Below, in pieces: positions 7,726 through 16,050 of a stretch of DNA of 64,000 nucleotides. The stretch is from Arthrobacter celericrescens (lineage in GTDB: Bacteria; Actinomycetota; Actinomycetes; Actinomycetales; Micrococcaceae), in NCBI RefSeq assembly GCF_003614925.1, contig NZ_QYLP01000014.1:1-64000 (forward strand). Direction: 5' to 3'. The notes under the pieces are model-generated. The model worked only from the letters and a program-made list of their open reading frames with translations, was not told the origin of the DNA and did no database searches. Every line of letters begins with the position of its first letter. Position 1 is the first letter of the stretch. Made by a program: the position numbers and the translations under genes.

Positions 7726-9459
7726 TTACCGCCTCCGGCGGGAGGACGTCCCGAAGATGCCCCGCATGAGTTCGCGGCCCAACTGCGTTCCGAGTGAGCG
7801 CGCCATGCTCTTCAGGCCGCCGCCCAGCGCGCCACCCAGGACGCCGGCCAGGTCACCCAGCTGGCCGTCGTCGTCCTGCGCTCCGGAGTTCCGTGTTCCG
7901 GAACGCCGTGGCTCCGGGACGGGCGCCGGCGGGAAGTCCGCCGGGGGAACCTGCGGGAATCCCGCTGGAGCCTGCGGGGCGGGGCGGCTGCTGGGGCGGC
8001 CCAGGATTTCCTCCTCGATGCGGCGAGCCTCGGCGTCGATGACGTTGGGGTTGCTGCTGGCGGGAACGGGAGGCTGCCCGGGTGCGGCGTCGCCGGTGGG
8101 GGCAGCCGCGCGGCCGCTCAGTTTCTCGTAGGCGGAGAGGTTGTCCACGGCCGTGCCGTACTTGACCAGCAGGGACGACGACGCCACGGTGCTGCGGACG
8201 AGGTCTTCGGCGCTGGGGCCCATGACCGATTCGGGGGCACGCAGCCTGGTCAGCGCCACCGGGGTGGGCGCGCCCCGTTCGTTCATCACGGTGATGACGG
8301 CCTCGCCGATGCCCGCCGAAGTGAGGGTCTCTTCGAGGTCGTAGTCACTCACGGGAAAAGTGGAAACCGTGGCCTTCAGGGCCTTGGCGTCCTCCGGGGT
8401 GAAGGCGCGCAGGGCGTGCTGGATGCGGTTGGCCAGCTGGCCCAGGACGTCCGCCGGCACGTCCTTCGGGGTCTGCGTAACGAAGAAGATGCCCACGCCC
8501 TTGGACCGGATGAGCCGGACCGTGGTGGTGATGGCTTCGAGGAAGGCCTTGGACGCGCCGTTGAACAGCAGGTGGGCCTCATCGAGGAAGAAGACGAGCT
8601 TGGGCTTGTCGAGGTCGCCGGCTTCGGGAAGCTCCTCGAACAGGTCGGCGAGCAGCCACATCAGGAAGGTGGAGAACAGCATCGGCTTGGTCTGCAGCGT
8701 GGGCAGTTCCAGGCAGCTGATGACGCCGCGGCCGTCCGGGGCGGTGCGCAGGAGCTCGGCGGTATCGAATTCGGGCTCGCCGAAGAACTTCTCCAGACCC
8801 TGCGCCTCCAGGCCCACCAGTTCGCGCAGGATGACGCCGGCGGTGGCCTTGGAGAGCCCGCCCAGGTTCTCGAGTTCGGCCTTGCCTTCATCCGAGGTGA
8901 GGAACTGGATGACCGAGCGCAGGTCCTTGAGGTCGAGCAGCTCCAGGTTTTTCTGGTCCGCGAAATGGAAGATGAGCTGCAGGCTGGATTCCTGGGTGTC
9001 GTTGAGCTCCATGATCCGGGACAGCAGGATGGGGCCGAAGGACGTGACGGTGGCCCGGACCGGGATGCCGTTGCCGTCCCCGCCGAGGGCCAGGAATTCC
9101 ACGGGGAAGTTCCTGCCTGACCATTCCTGGCCCAAGTTCGCTGTGCGGGCTGTGAGCTTCTCGCTGCCCGTGGCCGCGGTGGCCAGTCCGGAGAGGTCGC
9201 CCTTGATGTCCGCGAGGAACACCGGCACCCCGGCGGTGGAGAGCTGTTCGGCGATCATGTGCAGGGTGACCGTCTTGCCGGTGCCCGTCGCGCCGGCCAC
9301 CAGGCCGTGCCGGTTCATCATGGACAGCGGGAGGCGGACCTGTGCTTCCTTGTGGACTTCGCCGTCCACAATCGCAGCCCCGAGTTCGATGGTGGCGGCT
9401 TCGAGGGTGTAGCCCTGCTGGATGGTGGCGAGCTTCTCTGCAGCGGTTTTGTTGGCCAT
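7726..9459 (-). CDS. HerA-like ATPase (DUF853 family)
   Basis: A 577-residue P-loop ATPase of the HerA/FtsK-type group annotated as DUF853. It has Walker A GATGTGKT (about residues 56-63), Walker B LVFFLDEAHLLF (about residues 280-292), and the downstream FFVTQTPKDVPADVLGQLANRIQHAL block typical of HerA C-terminal domains, which includes the sensor and arginine-finger region. The C-terminal about 120 residues are proline-rich and end in a basic SSRRRR tail. HerA proteins translocate DNA, but the DUF853 subgroup is not assigned a pathway and no NurA partner is visible here. ATG 9459 is preferred; an in-frame GTG two codons upstream (9465) is possible. Confidence 0.87.
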   Translation of the reverse strand: MANKTAAEKLATIQQGYTLEAATIELGAAIVDGEVHKEAQVRLPLSMMNRHGLVAGATGTGKTVTLHMIAEQLSTAGVPVFLADIKGDLSGLATAATGSEKLTARTANLGQEWSGRNFPVEFLALGGDGNGIPVRATVTSFGPILLSRIMELNDTQESSLQLIFHFADQKNLELLDLKDLRSVIQFLTSDEGKAELENLGGLSKATAGVILRELVGLEAQGLEKFFGEPEFDTAELLRTAPDGRGVISCLELPTLQTKPMLFSTFLMWLLADLFEELPEAGDLDKPKLVFFLDEAHLLFNGASKAFLEAITTTVRLIRSKGVGIFFVTQTPKDVPADVLGQLANRIQHALRAFTPEDAKALKATVSTFPVSDYDLEETLTSAGIGEAVITVMNERGAPTPVALTRLRAPESVMGPSAEDLVRSTVASSSLLVKYGTAVDNLSAYEKLSGRAAAPTGDAAPGQPPVPASSNPNVIDAEARRIEEEILGRPSSRPAPQAPAGFPQVPPADFPPAPVPEPRRSGTRNSGAQDDDGQLGDLAGVLGGALGGGLKSMARSLGTQLGRELMRGIFGTSSRRRR

Positions 9460-9520
9460 GCGCACAGCTTAGCCCCGGGGCAGCCCGGAAGGGCGGGATT
9501 GTTCGGAAGGTCCGGATTGC

Positions 9521-9538
9521 TTGGAAAGCGCATTCCAG
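9521..9538. promoter_or_regulatory. LacI-type operator upstream of the isomerase gene
   Basis: TTGGAAAGCGCATTCCA is a near-perfect LacI-family palindrome (half site TGGAAAGC / GCATTCCA). Read on the other strand it shares 16 consecutive bases (GGAATGCGCTTTCCAA) with the site at 11527-11543, so the same regulator should bind both. It lies about 50 bases before the ATG at 9588. Confidence 0.75.
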
Positions 9539-9587
9539 ATAGCGTGGGGGCAGACTTCCCGACGCCGGACAGACTGCGAGATGAGCC

Positions 9588-10370
9588 ATGGCCCCCGACA
9601 CCCCGAACGGCACCCCGAACGGCACCTTGACCCCGGGCCTGTGCTCGGTGACGCTCCGTTCGCACAGCGTGGAGGACGTGGCGGCCCTCGCCGCAGAGGC
9701 CGGGCTGGCCGGCATCGAATGGGGCAGTGACGTGCACGTCCCGGATGCCGATGCCGCCGCCCGGGCACGGAAGGCCTGCGCCGACGCCGGCCTCCGCGTC
9801 TTCTCCCTGGGGTCCTACTACCGCGCCGGCATCTTCGGGGAATTCGAGCCCGCCCTGGCGCTCGCCGCCGGGCTCGGCGCCCGCCGGGTGCGGATTTGGG
9901 CGGGGAGCCTGGAGCCGCACGAGGCCGACGCCGGAACCTGGGATGCGGTGGTGGAGGACACCCGGCGGATCGCCGCACTCGCGGCCGCCCAAGGCGTCGA
10001 GCTCGCCTTCGAGTTCCACAACCACTCGCTGACCGCGACGGTCGAGGGGACCCTGGAGCTTCTGGACCGGGTGGCCCGGCCGAACGTCGGCACCTACTGG
10101 CAACCCGCCGTCGGCGTTTCAGATGCAGAGGCGCTGGACGCCCTCCGGAGCCTGCTCGGTCAGCTGATGGGCATCCACTGCTTCTCCTGGTGGCCGCAGG
10201 CCGAGCGGCTCCCGCTCGACGCCCGCGAGGGGCTGTGGCGCGAGGCGCTCGCGATTGCGCGCAGCAGCGGCCGGGACCTCGATGTGATGCTCGAATTCGT
10301 CGCGGACGACAGCCCGGAGAACCTCCGTGCCGACGCGGCGGCGCTGCGGGGTTGGATCGACGCCGTTTAG
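9588..10370 (+). CDS. sugar phosphate isomerase/epimerase (TIM barrel)
   Basis: A 260-residue member of the xylose-isomerase-like TIM barrel family (AP endonuclease 2 fold). Family signs are GLAGIEWGSDVHV near the first strand, the metal-ligand type EFHNHSLT (about residues 141-148), TYWQPAVGV, GIHCFSW and the terminal LEFVADDS. It probably interconverts a keto sugar or inositol derivative; the substrate is not set by sequence. A LacI-type operator precedes it, and it ends 4 bases inside the convergent LacI gene, so it belongs to the same regulon as the operon at 11573. Its start ATG follows a weak ribosome site, and the repeated DTPNGTPNGT at the N-terminus comes from a small duplication. 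Confidence 0.82.
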   Translation: MAPDTPNGTPNGTLTPGLCSVTLRSHSVEDVAALAAEAGLAGIEWGSDVHVPDADAAARARKACADAGLRVFSLGSYYRAGIFGEFEPALALAAGLGARRVRIWAGSLEPHEADAGTWDAVVEDTRRIAALAAAQGVELAFEFHNHSLTATVEGTLELLDRVARPNVGTYWQPAVGVSDAEALDALRSLLGQLMGIHCFSWWPQAERLPLDAREGLWREALAIARSSGRDLDVMLEFVADDSPENLRADAAALRGWIDAV

Positions 10371-11416
10371 GCGCCTTCGGTGCTCCGGCGCAGGCGCACG
10401 GTGCCGGTGATGTCGGTGGCAGCGGGTTCTTCCGCAGGCCGGTCGGCCAGCGCTCCGAGCGTCACCTGCCTGCCGATTTCCTCCAGGGGCAGCCCCACCG
10501 TGGACAGTTCGGGGCGGAAGTCCCGGAGCCATTCGATGTCGTCGAAGCCGGCCAGTGCGGCGTCTTCGGGGACCGACAGGCCGTGCTCCCGCAGTGCCGC
10601 GACGATCCCGATCGCCATGACGTCGTTGCCGGCGAAGATACACGGCCGGGTGGCCCGGTCTGCAAGGCGCCCGGCCAGCTGCGTTCCGGCGTCGAACCCG
10701 CCGTTGCGGCTGAAGGCCGTGTGCAGCACCTCCGTCGATTCCCGCCCCGCCTCCGCCAGGCCGCGCTGGAATCCTCGGACCCGCTCGTCGGAGGTGGCCA
10801 GGCCGTCCGGGCCGGCCACGATCACGAACGGACCCTCGTGCGTGGCGGCAAGTTCCGCCGCCAGTCCGCAGGCCAGGTCCTCGTTCGGCACCGGCAACGT
10901 GCGGTAGCCGGCCGTCTCCGGCAGGCCGATGATTCCCTGCCCGACGACGCCGAGCCGGCCGCCGTTGCGGCAGTAGCGTTCGAGCTCCGCGGCGAGTTCG
11001 CCGTTGGCGGCGGAGTCTTCCGCGCGGGTTGAGCGGGAGCCGGCGATCACGATCGCGTCCGCGCGCCGGGCGGCGAATGCGGCGGCGGCCTCCTTCTCGC
11101 CGGCGGGAGTGCCGTCCGTGGTGGCCAGCAGCACCATGCGCCGTTCCTGGCGGGCCGCGACCTGGACGCCCTGGGCGAGCGCGGAGAAGTAGGGATCGGC
11201 GATGTCGTGGACGATCAGGCCGATGAGTCCGGTGCTTGATTTCGCGAGAGCCTGGGCCTGGGCGTTGGCCACATAGCCGAGGGATTCGGCGGCCTGGCGC
11301 ACGCGTTCGGCGATGCCCGCACCGGGCGTCCGGGCCGAGCCGTTGAGGACCCGCGAGGCCGTGGCGGGAGAGACGCCGGCGAGTTTTGCCACTTCGGCCA
11401 GGGTGCTTGCGGCCAC
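10367..11416 (-). CDS. LacI family transcriptional regulator
   Basis: A 349-residue regulator with an N-terminal helix-turn-helix (STLAEVAKLAGVSPATASRVLNGS is the classic LacI recognition unit, about residues 4-28) and a periplasmic-binding-protein-like ligand domain (GLIVHDIADPYFSALAQGVQ onward). The open frame extends upstream to a TTG at 11545, but GTG 11416 is the right start: it has AAAGGA upstream and puts the helix-turn-helix at the N-terminus. It is divergent from the Gfo/Idh/MocA operon and convergent with the isomerase. The two LacI operators in the divergent gap overlap its own promoter region, so autoregulation is likely. The effector is unknown. Confidence 0.92.
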   Translation of the reverse strand: MAASTLAEVAKLAGVSPATASRVLNGSARTPGAGIAERVRQAAESLGYVANAQAQALAKSSTGLIGLIVHDIADPYFSALAQGVQVAARQERRMVLLATTDGTPAGEKEAAAAFAARRADAIVIAGSRSTRAEDSAANGELAAELERYCRNGGRLGVVGQGIIGLPETAGYRTLPVPNEDLACGLAAELAATHEGPFVIVAGPDGLATSDERVRGFQRGLAEAGRESTEVLHTAFSRNGGFDAGTQLAGRLADRATRPCIFAGNDVMAIGIVAALREHGLSVPEDAALAGFDDIEWLRDFRPELSTVGLPLEEIGRQVTLGALADRPAEEPAATDITGTVRLRRSTEGA

Positions 11417-11479
11417 GGAATTCCTTTGCTCGGGGGTCGCAGGGGATCTCCGCCCATTATGGCAGCTTTCGGCCTCACC

Positions 11480-11497
11480 CGGGAAAGCGCTTGCCAA
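11480..11497. promoter_or_regulatory. LacI-type operator, proximal to the regulator
   Basis: GGGAAAGCGCTTGCCA at 11481-11496 has the AAGCGCTT core of LacI-family sites and lies about 65 bases upstream of the LacI GTG. Confidence 0.7.
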
Positions 11498-11526
11498 TAA
11501 CGCTTGCCGCATGCACACTGGAGCAA

Positions 11527-11545
11527 GTGGGAATGCGCTTTCCAA
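11527..11545. promoter_or_regulatory. LacI-type operator, proximal to the dehydrogenase operon
   Basis: TGGGAATGCGCTTTCCAA is a palindromic site that shares 16 bases with the operator at 9521-9538. It lies about 30 bases before the ATG at 11573, a position suited to blocking transcription. Confidence 0.75.
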
Positions 11546-11572
11546 CTAATCCCGAGAACTTTTGGAGGACAC

Positions 11573-12742
11573 ATGGGTTTCGAAACAAGGACCATCCGGA
11601 TCGCCATGAACGGCATCACCGGCCGCATGGGCTACCGCCAGCACCTGCTGCGCTCGATCCTGCCGATCCGCGACGCCGGCGGCTTCACCCTCGAGGACGG
11701 AACCCGCATTCAGGTGGAGCCCATCCTGGTGGGCCGCAACGAGGCCAAGATCCGCGAGCTTGCCGAGAAGCACAAGATCGCCGAGTGGACCACGGACCTG
11801 GATTCCGTGATCAACGACCCCTCCGTGGACATCATCTTCGACGCCTCCATGACCAGCCTGCGCGCGGCCACCCTGAAGAAGGCCATGCAGGCCGGCAAGC
11901 ACATCTTCACCGAGAAGCCCACCGCGGAAACCCTCGAGGAAGCGATCGAGCTTGCGCGGATCGGCAAGCAGGCCGGAGTCACCGCCGGCGTCGTGCACGA
12001 CAAGCTCTACCTGCCCGGCCTCGTGAAGCTGCGCCGCCTGGTGGACGAAGGCTTCTTCGGCCGCATCCTCTCCATCCGCGGCGAGTTCGGCTACTGGGTC
12101 TTCGAAGGCGACGTGCAGGCAGCCCAGCGCCCGTCCTGGAACTACCGCAAGGAAGACGGCGGCGGCATGACCACGGACATGTTCTGCCACTGGAACTACG
12201 TCCTGGAAGGCATCATCGGCAAGGTCCGGAGCGTCAACGCCAAGACCGCCACCCACATCCCGGTCCGCTGGGACGAGGCCGGCAAGGAATACCAGGCCAC
12301 GGCGGACGACGCCTCCTACGGCATCTTCGAACTCGAAACCCCGGGCGGGGACGCCGTCGTCGGCCAGATCAACTCCTCCTGGGCCGTGCGCGTCTACCGC
12401 GACGAACTGGTGGAGTTCCAAGTGGACGGCACGCACGGTTCCGCCGTCGCCGGTTTGAACAAGTGCGTTGCGCAGCAGCGCGCCCACACCCCCAAGCCGG
12501 TCTGGAACCCGGACCTGCCCGTCACCGAATCCTTCCGCGACCAGTGGCAGGACGTCCCGGCCAACACCGAGCTGGACAACGGCTTCAAGCTGCAGTGGGA
12601 GGAATTCCTGCGCGACGTCGTCGCCGGCCGCGAGCACCACTTCGGCCTGCTCTCCGCCGCCCGCGGCGTGCAGCTGGCCGAACTCGGCCTGCAGTCCAAT
12701 GACGAACGCCGCACCGTGGACATCCCGGAGATCGTGCTCTGA
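11573..12742 (+). CDS. Gfo/Idh/MocA family NAD(P)-dependent oxidoreductase
   Basis: A 389-residue sugar or inositol-type dehydrogenase. The N-terminal Rossmann domain (residues about 10-150) shows IAMNGITGRMGYRQ instead of the standard GxGxxG, followed by the family EKPTAE motif (IFTEKPTAETLEEA, about residues 120-134), where the Lys acts in catalysis. The C-terminal domain covers about 155-380. The open frame extends upstream, but ATG 11573 has a good GGAGGAC 3 to 9 bases before it. It is the first gene of a three-gene operon under LacI control, and its TGA overlaps the next ATG. In related clusters this gene oxidises a polyol or sugar acid; the true substrate is unknown. Confidence 0.88.
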   Translation: MGFETRTIRIAMNGITGRMGYRQHLLRSILPIRDAGGFTLEDGTRIQVEPILVGRNEAKIRELAEKHKIAEWTTDLDSVINDPSVDIIFDASMTSLRAATLKKAMQAGKHIFTEKPTAETLEEAIELARIGKQAGVTAGVVHDKLYLPGLVKLRRLVDEGFFGRILSIRGEFGYWVFEGDVQAAQRPSWNYRKEDGGGMTTDMFCHWNYVLEGIIGKVRSVNAKTATHIPVRWDEAGKEYQATADDASYGIFELETPGGDAVVGQINSSWAVRVYRDELVEFQVDGTHGSAVAGLNKCVAQQRAHTPKPVWNPDLPVTESFRDQWQDVPANTELDNGFKLQWEEFLRDVVAGREHHFGLLSAARGVQLAELGLQSNDERRTVDIPEIVL

Positions 12743-13968
12743 TGACGTCCTTGATTCTTCCCGACGCCGACGGCGGCACCCGCCGATACACGGTCCGCCC
12801 CGCGACGTCGTGGGCCAGGCCGTCCGCGCCTTTGACGTCCCGGCGCGCCTACGCCGCGGCGCACGTGATCCCCGAAGCCACCGCCGACAACACCCCCGGC
12901 GCCCCGGCACGGCTCAACTGGGACGCCACCCTGGCCTACCGGCACGAGCTCTGGTCCTACGGCCTGGGCGTGGCCGACGCGATGGACACCGCACAGCGCG
13001 GCATGGGGCTGGACTGGGCGGCGACCCAGCAGCTGATCAAGCGTTCCGGCGCCGAGGCCGCCTCGGTGGTGGCGGCCGGGAATGCTTCGGGCCAGGGCGC
13101 GACGGCGGGCAAGTCCGTCCGCGACCTCGTCGCCTGCGGCGCCGGGACCGACCAACTGGACATGTCCAGCCTTCCGTCCGGCCCGGCCGGACTCAACGCC
13201 GTGCTTGAGGCGTACCGCGAGCAGATCGCCGTCGTCAGCGAAGCCGGGCCCAAGGTGATCCTCATGGCCTCGCGTGCCCTCGCCCGTGTGGCGAGCGGTC
13301 CGGAGGACTACCTGCACGTCTATTCCACGCTGCTGCGGGAAGTGGACCAACCCGTGATCCTGCACTGGCTGGGCACTATGTTCGATCCCGCGCTGGCTGG
13401 CTACTGGGGTTCCGACGACGTCGCGCAGGCGACCGAAACGTTCCTCACCCTCATCCGCGAGCATGCGGACAAGGTGGATGGCGTAAAGGTCTCGCTCCTG
13501 GACGCCGCGCACGAGGTGGCGCTGCGCGCCCAGCTGCCGGCCGGCGTCAGGCTCTACACCGGCGACGACTTCAACTACCCGGAACTGATCGACGGCGACG
13601 GCACGCACCACTCGGACGCGCTGCTGGGCATCTTCGCGGCCATCTACCCGGCCGCCTCGGTGGCCCTGCAGAAGTACGACGCCGGCGACGCCGCGGAAGC
13701 GCGCGCCATCCTGGATTCGACGAGGGAGCTCGGTAAGCACATCTTCAGCGCGCCGACCTTCTACTACAAGACCGGCATCGCCTTCCTGTCCTGGCTCAAC
13801 GGCAAGCAGGCCGGTTTCCAGATGGTGGGCGGCCTGCACTCGGGCCGGTCCGTGGTCCATCTGGCCCGCACCTTCGAACTGGCGGACCAGTCGGGACTGC
13901 TGCGCGACCCGGCGCTCGCCTCCCTCCGAATGTCCGACTTCCTGCGGATCAACGGGGTGGGCGCATGA
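12742..13968 (+). CDS. DUF993 family (dihydrodipicolinate-synthase-like TIM barrel) protein
   Basis: A 408-residue protein of the DUF993 group, distantly related to DapA/NAL lyases. Recognisable parts are WDATLAYRHELWSYGLGVAD (about residues 54-73), IAVVSEAGPKVILMASRALAR and DGVKVSLLDAAHEVALRAQL, where the Lys in DGVKVSLLD could be the Schiff-base residue by analogy with DapA. A retro-aldol cleavage of a keto acid or keto sugar is the natural expectation after the dehydrogenase step, but the reaction is not known to me. It overlaps both neighbours (TGATG before, ATGA after), so it is a fixed part of the operon. Confidence 0.8.
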   Translation: MTSLILPDADGGTRRYTVRPATSWARPSAPLTSRRAYAAAHVIPEATADNTPGAPARLNWDATLAYRHELWSYGLGVADAMDTAQRGMGLDWAATQQLIKRSGAEAASVVAAGNASGQGATAGKSVRDLVACGAGTDQLDMSSLPSGPAGLNAVLEAYREQIAVVSEAGPKVILMASRALARVASGPEDYLHVYSTLLREVDQPVILHWLGTMFDPALAGYWGSDDVAQATETFLTLIREHADKVDGVKVSLLDAAHEVALRAQLPAGVRLYTGDDFNYPELIDGDGTHHSDALLGIFAAIYPAASVALQKYDAGDAAEARAILDSTRELGKHIFSAPTFYYKTGIAFLSWLNGKQAGFQMVGGLHSGRSVVHLARTFELADQSGLLRDPALASLRMSDFLRINGVGA

Positions 13969-14795
13969 ACAGGCTTTCCCTCAACACCGCGACCACCAAG
14001 AAATGGACCCTCGCCGAGGCCGTGGACGGCTGTGTCCGGGCGGGCATCCCGGCCATCGGGCCCTGGCGGGACCGTGTCCACGAGGCCGGCCTGGACGAGG
14101 CGGCCCGGCTCATTAAGGACGCCGGGCTGCGGGTCTCCTCGCTGTGCCGCGGCGGCTTCCTCACCGCGGCCGACGCCGAAGGGCAGGCGGCGGCGCTCGC
14201 CGACAACCGCGATGCCGTCCTCGAAGCGGTGGCACTGGACACGCGCGAACTGTTCCTCGTCGTCGGCGGCCTGGCCCCCGGCGAGAAGGACGTGGTGGCG
14301 GCCCGGCAGCGGGTGGCGGACCGGCTTGGGGAACTGGTGCCGTTCGCCGTCGAGCACGGGGTACGGCTGGTCCTCGAACCGCTGCACCCGATGTACGCCG
14401 CGGACCGGGCGCTGATCTCCACGCTCGGGCAGGCGCTGGACCTCGCGGCACCGTACTCCGCGGACGCCGTCGGGGTCGCCGTCGACACTTTCCACGTGTG
14501 GTGGGACCCGGAGCTGAAGTCGCAGATCGAACGGGCCGGGCGGGAGCAGCGGATCGCTTCGTACCAGGTGTGCGATTTCAACCTGCCGATCGCGGCGGAC
14601 GCGCTGCTGTCCCGCGGCATGATGGGCGACGGCGTGATCGACTTCGCCACGATCGGCGGCTGGGTGCGGGACGCCGGATACACGGGCGACATCGAGGTGG
14701 AAATCTTCAACCAGGACATCTGGGACGCCGACGGAGACGCGGTGCTGGCCACCATGAAGGAGCGTTACGCGAAGCTGGTCCTGCCGCACGCGTGA
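13965..14795 (+). CDS. sugar phosphate isomerase/epimerase (TIM barrel)
   Basis: A 276-residue xylose-isomerase-like barrel. Family landmarks are GIPAIGPWRDRVHEAG, LVLEPLHPMYAADRALIST (Glu metal ligand), VGVAVDTFHVWWDPEL (Asp/His ligands), and the closing GDIEVEIFNQDIWD with the last Glu. It is the third gene of the LacI-controlled operon and overlaps DUF993 by 4 bases. It is not closely similar to the isomerase at 9588, so the regulon has two distinct barrel enzymes acting at different steps. After its stop, CCCTTTTTTGG may serve as a terminator tail. Confidence 0.85.
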   Translation: MNRLSLNTATTKKWTLAEAVDGCVRAGIPAIGPWRDRVHEAGLDEAARLIKDAGLRVSSLCRGGFLTAADAEGQAAALADNRDAVLEAVALDTRELFLVVGGLAPGEKDVVAARQRVADRLGELVPFAVEHGVRLVLEPLHPMYAADRALISTLGQALDLAAPYSADAVGVAVDTFHVWWDPELKSQIERAGREQRIASYQVCDFNLPIAADALLSRGMMGDGVIDFATIGGWVRDAGYTGDIEVEIFNQDIWDADGDAVLATMKERYAKLVLPHA

Positions 14796-14896
14796 GCCCT
14801 TTTTTGGCCTCGTTTCCGGGGGCGCGGCACCGTGTGATTAATGCCTCTTGCCGTCGTCTTGACGGGTGCTAGGGCGAGCCTTCAGCATTGTTCGTA

Positions 14897-14944
14897 GCGT
14901 TCATTTCTCGAACGTTTCTCGCGTTCAATTTTCGAACGTTTCTT
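14897..14944. repeat. two 24-bp tandem units in an AT-richer spacer
   Basis: Units 14897-14920 and 14921-14944 match closely (GCGTTCA then TCGAACGTTTCT in both). Each contains GTTC...GAAC arms, so the block can fold as a hairpin or present symmetric protein sites. It lies in the 214-base gap before the next gene; nothing else is visible there. Confidence 0.7.
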
Positions 14945-15009
14945 ATCGGTGTCGCACTTCCGTCTCTGGGGAAGTGGTGTCGGGCAAGGGAGCGGATCCT
15001 GCGCCGGAA

Positions 15010-15453
15010 ATGGACAACATTGTGGGACTGTGGTTGGACATCGCAGGTTGGGGCGGCGCAGTTGCGATCCTGGCGTCCTACCTTTCCGTTTCCATGGGCT
15101 GGCTGCGGGCCGGCCGGCGTTTCCAAGCGGCGAACCTCGTTGGTTCCGTCGCCTTCATCATCAACGGTTCCTACTACGGGGCGTGGCCGTCCGTGGTGAC
15201 CAACGTCGCCTGGTTCGTAATCTCGGCGGTGGCGCTGGTCCGGATGCAGCGCGCCGCGTCCCGGGCAGCCCAGGCTCCCGAAGCCCCGGCCACTGCGCCG
15301 GTGGAAACCGCGGCGCAGATGGCCCCGGCGCACCCCGTACCGGTGGTGACCGCCTCGATTCCGGTGGTGCAGGCGCCGGTGCAGGCGGCCCCGGCGCACC
15401 CCGTACCGGTCGTCACCGCCTCGGTGCCGCTGGTGCCTGCCTGCGAGTGCTGA
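15010..15453 (+). CDS. CBU_0592-like small membrane protein with repeat tail
   Basis: A 147-residue protein. Residues about 5-80 hold three hydrophobic segments (LDIAGWGGAVAILASYL, ANLVGSVAFIINGSYYGAW, VTNVAWFVISAVALV) in the pattern of the CBU_0592 family of predicted membrane proteins. The C-terminal 60 residues are Ala/Pro/Val-rich and contain APAHPVPVVTAS twice, from a duplicated DNA segment (about 15328-15360 and 15390-15423). It ends in CEC. The open frame extends upstream to 14866 through the tandem repeats, but ATG 15010 gives the usual N-terminus; GTG 14974 is an alternative. No function is known. Confidence 0.65.
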   Translation: MDNIVGLWLDIAGWGGAVAILASYLSVSMGWLRAGRRFQAANLVGSVAFIINGSYYGAWPSVVTNVAWFVISAVALVRMQRAASRAAQAPEAPATAPVETAAQMAPAHPVPVVTASIPVVQAPVQAAPAHPVPVVTASVPLVPACEC

Positions 15454-15480
15454 TTCCACCACCTTTGGCACACTTATCCC

Positions 15481-15888
15481 GTGGCTCAATTCAAGATCTA
15501 TGGGAACGTTGAATCGCTGGCGGGAAAACGGCAGCAGATTTCCGATCTACTGCACGAGGCGTCCGTGAGCGTGCTCGGCTTGCCCGCGGACAAGCGCTTC
15601 CACCGCTTCATTCCCCTCGACGCGGAATCCTTCATCTACCCGAATTCCCGGAGCGGCAGTTACACAATCATCGAGGGCATCCTCTTCGAAGGTCGCGCGG
15701 TAGAAACGAAGAAGCGCTTCTACCGGGCGCTCTTCGAGGGTTTCGAAACGGCACTGGGCATCGCGGCCAACGACCTTGAAATCATGCTCATCGAAACCCC
15801 GCGCCACGACTGGGGCATCCGGGGCCTGCCCGGGGACGAACTGACCCTCGACTACCGAGTGAATCCCGACGACAAGGTACGCACCTAG
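15481..15888 (+). CDS. tautomerase family protein lacking the N-terminal proline
   Basis: A 135-residue protein of the Tautomerase_2 type within the 4-oxalocrotonate tautomerase superfamily (pattern: QISDLLHEASVSVLGLPADKRFHRF, then YTIIEGILFEGRAVETKKRFY, then EIMLIETPRHDWGIRG). In catalytic members Pro1 is exposed after Met removal and acts as the base. Here residue 2 is Ala (MAQFKIYG), so classic tautomerase chemistry is unlikely unless another residue serves. The GTG start at 15481 is set by family length. It stands alone, 27 bases after the membrane protein gene. Confidence 0.78.
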   Translation: MAQFKIYGNVESLAGKRQQISDLLHEASVSVLGLPADKRFHRFIPLDAESFIYPNSRSGSYTIIEGILFEGRAVETKKRFYRALFEGFETALGIAANDLEIMLIETPRHDWGIRGLPGDELTLDYRVNPDDKVRT

Positions 15889-15945
15889 GGCGCAGGGTCC
15901 TCCCGACGCTCGCTCTGCGGCTTGCCCGACGGCGTCCGCCGCACA

Positions 15946-16030
15946 TTCTGCTGGATCACCTCGGCTGCTATCCTCCGTGCCCGTGCAATCCCGGGCGGTT
16001 CGTGCTGCCCGGCCGGGTGATCCAGCAGAA
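15946..16030. repeat. perfect 15-bp inverted repeat with 55-base loop
   Basis: TTCTGCTGGATCACC at 15946-15960 is exactly inverted at 16016-16030. The loop contains a smaller GCCCG/CGGGC pair. It lies between two convergent genes, so it could act as a bidirectional terminator or be a dispersed palindromic element. The rest of 15889-16050 has no gene. Confidence 0.85.
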
Positions 16031-16050
16031 CCGTCACGGGGAACCCGGAA

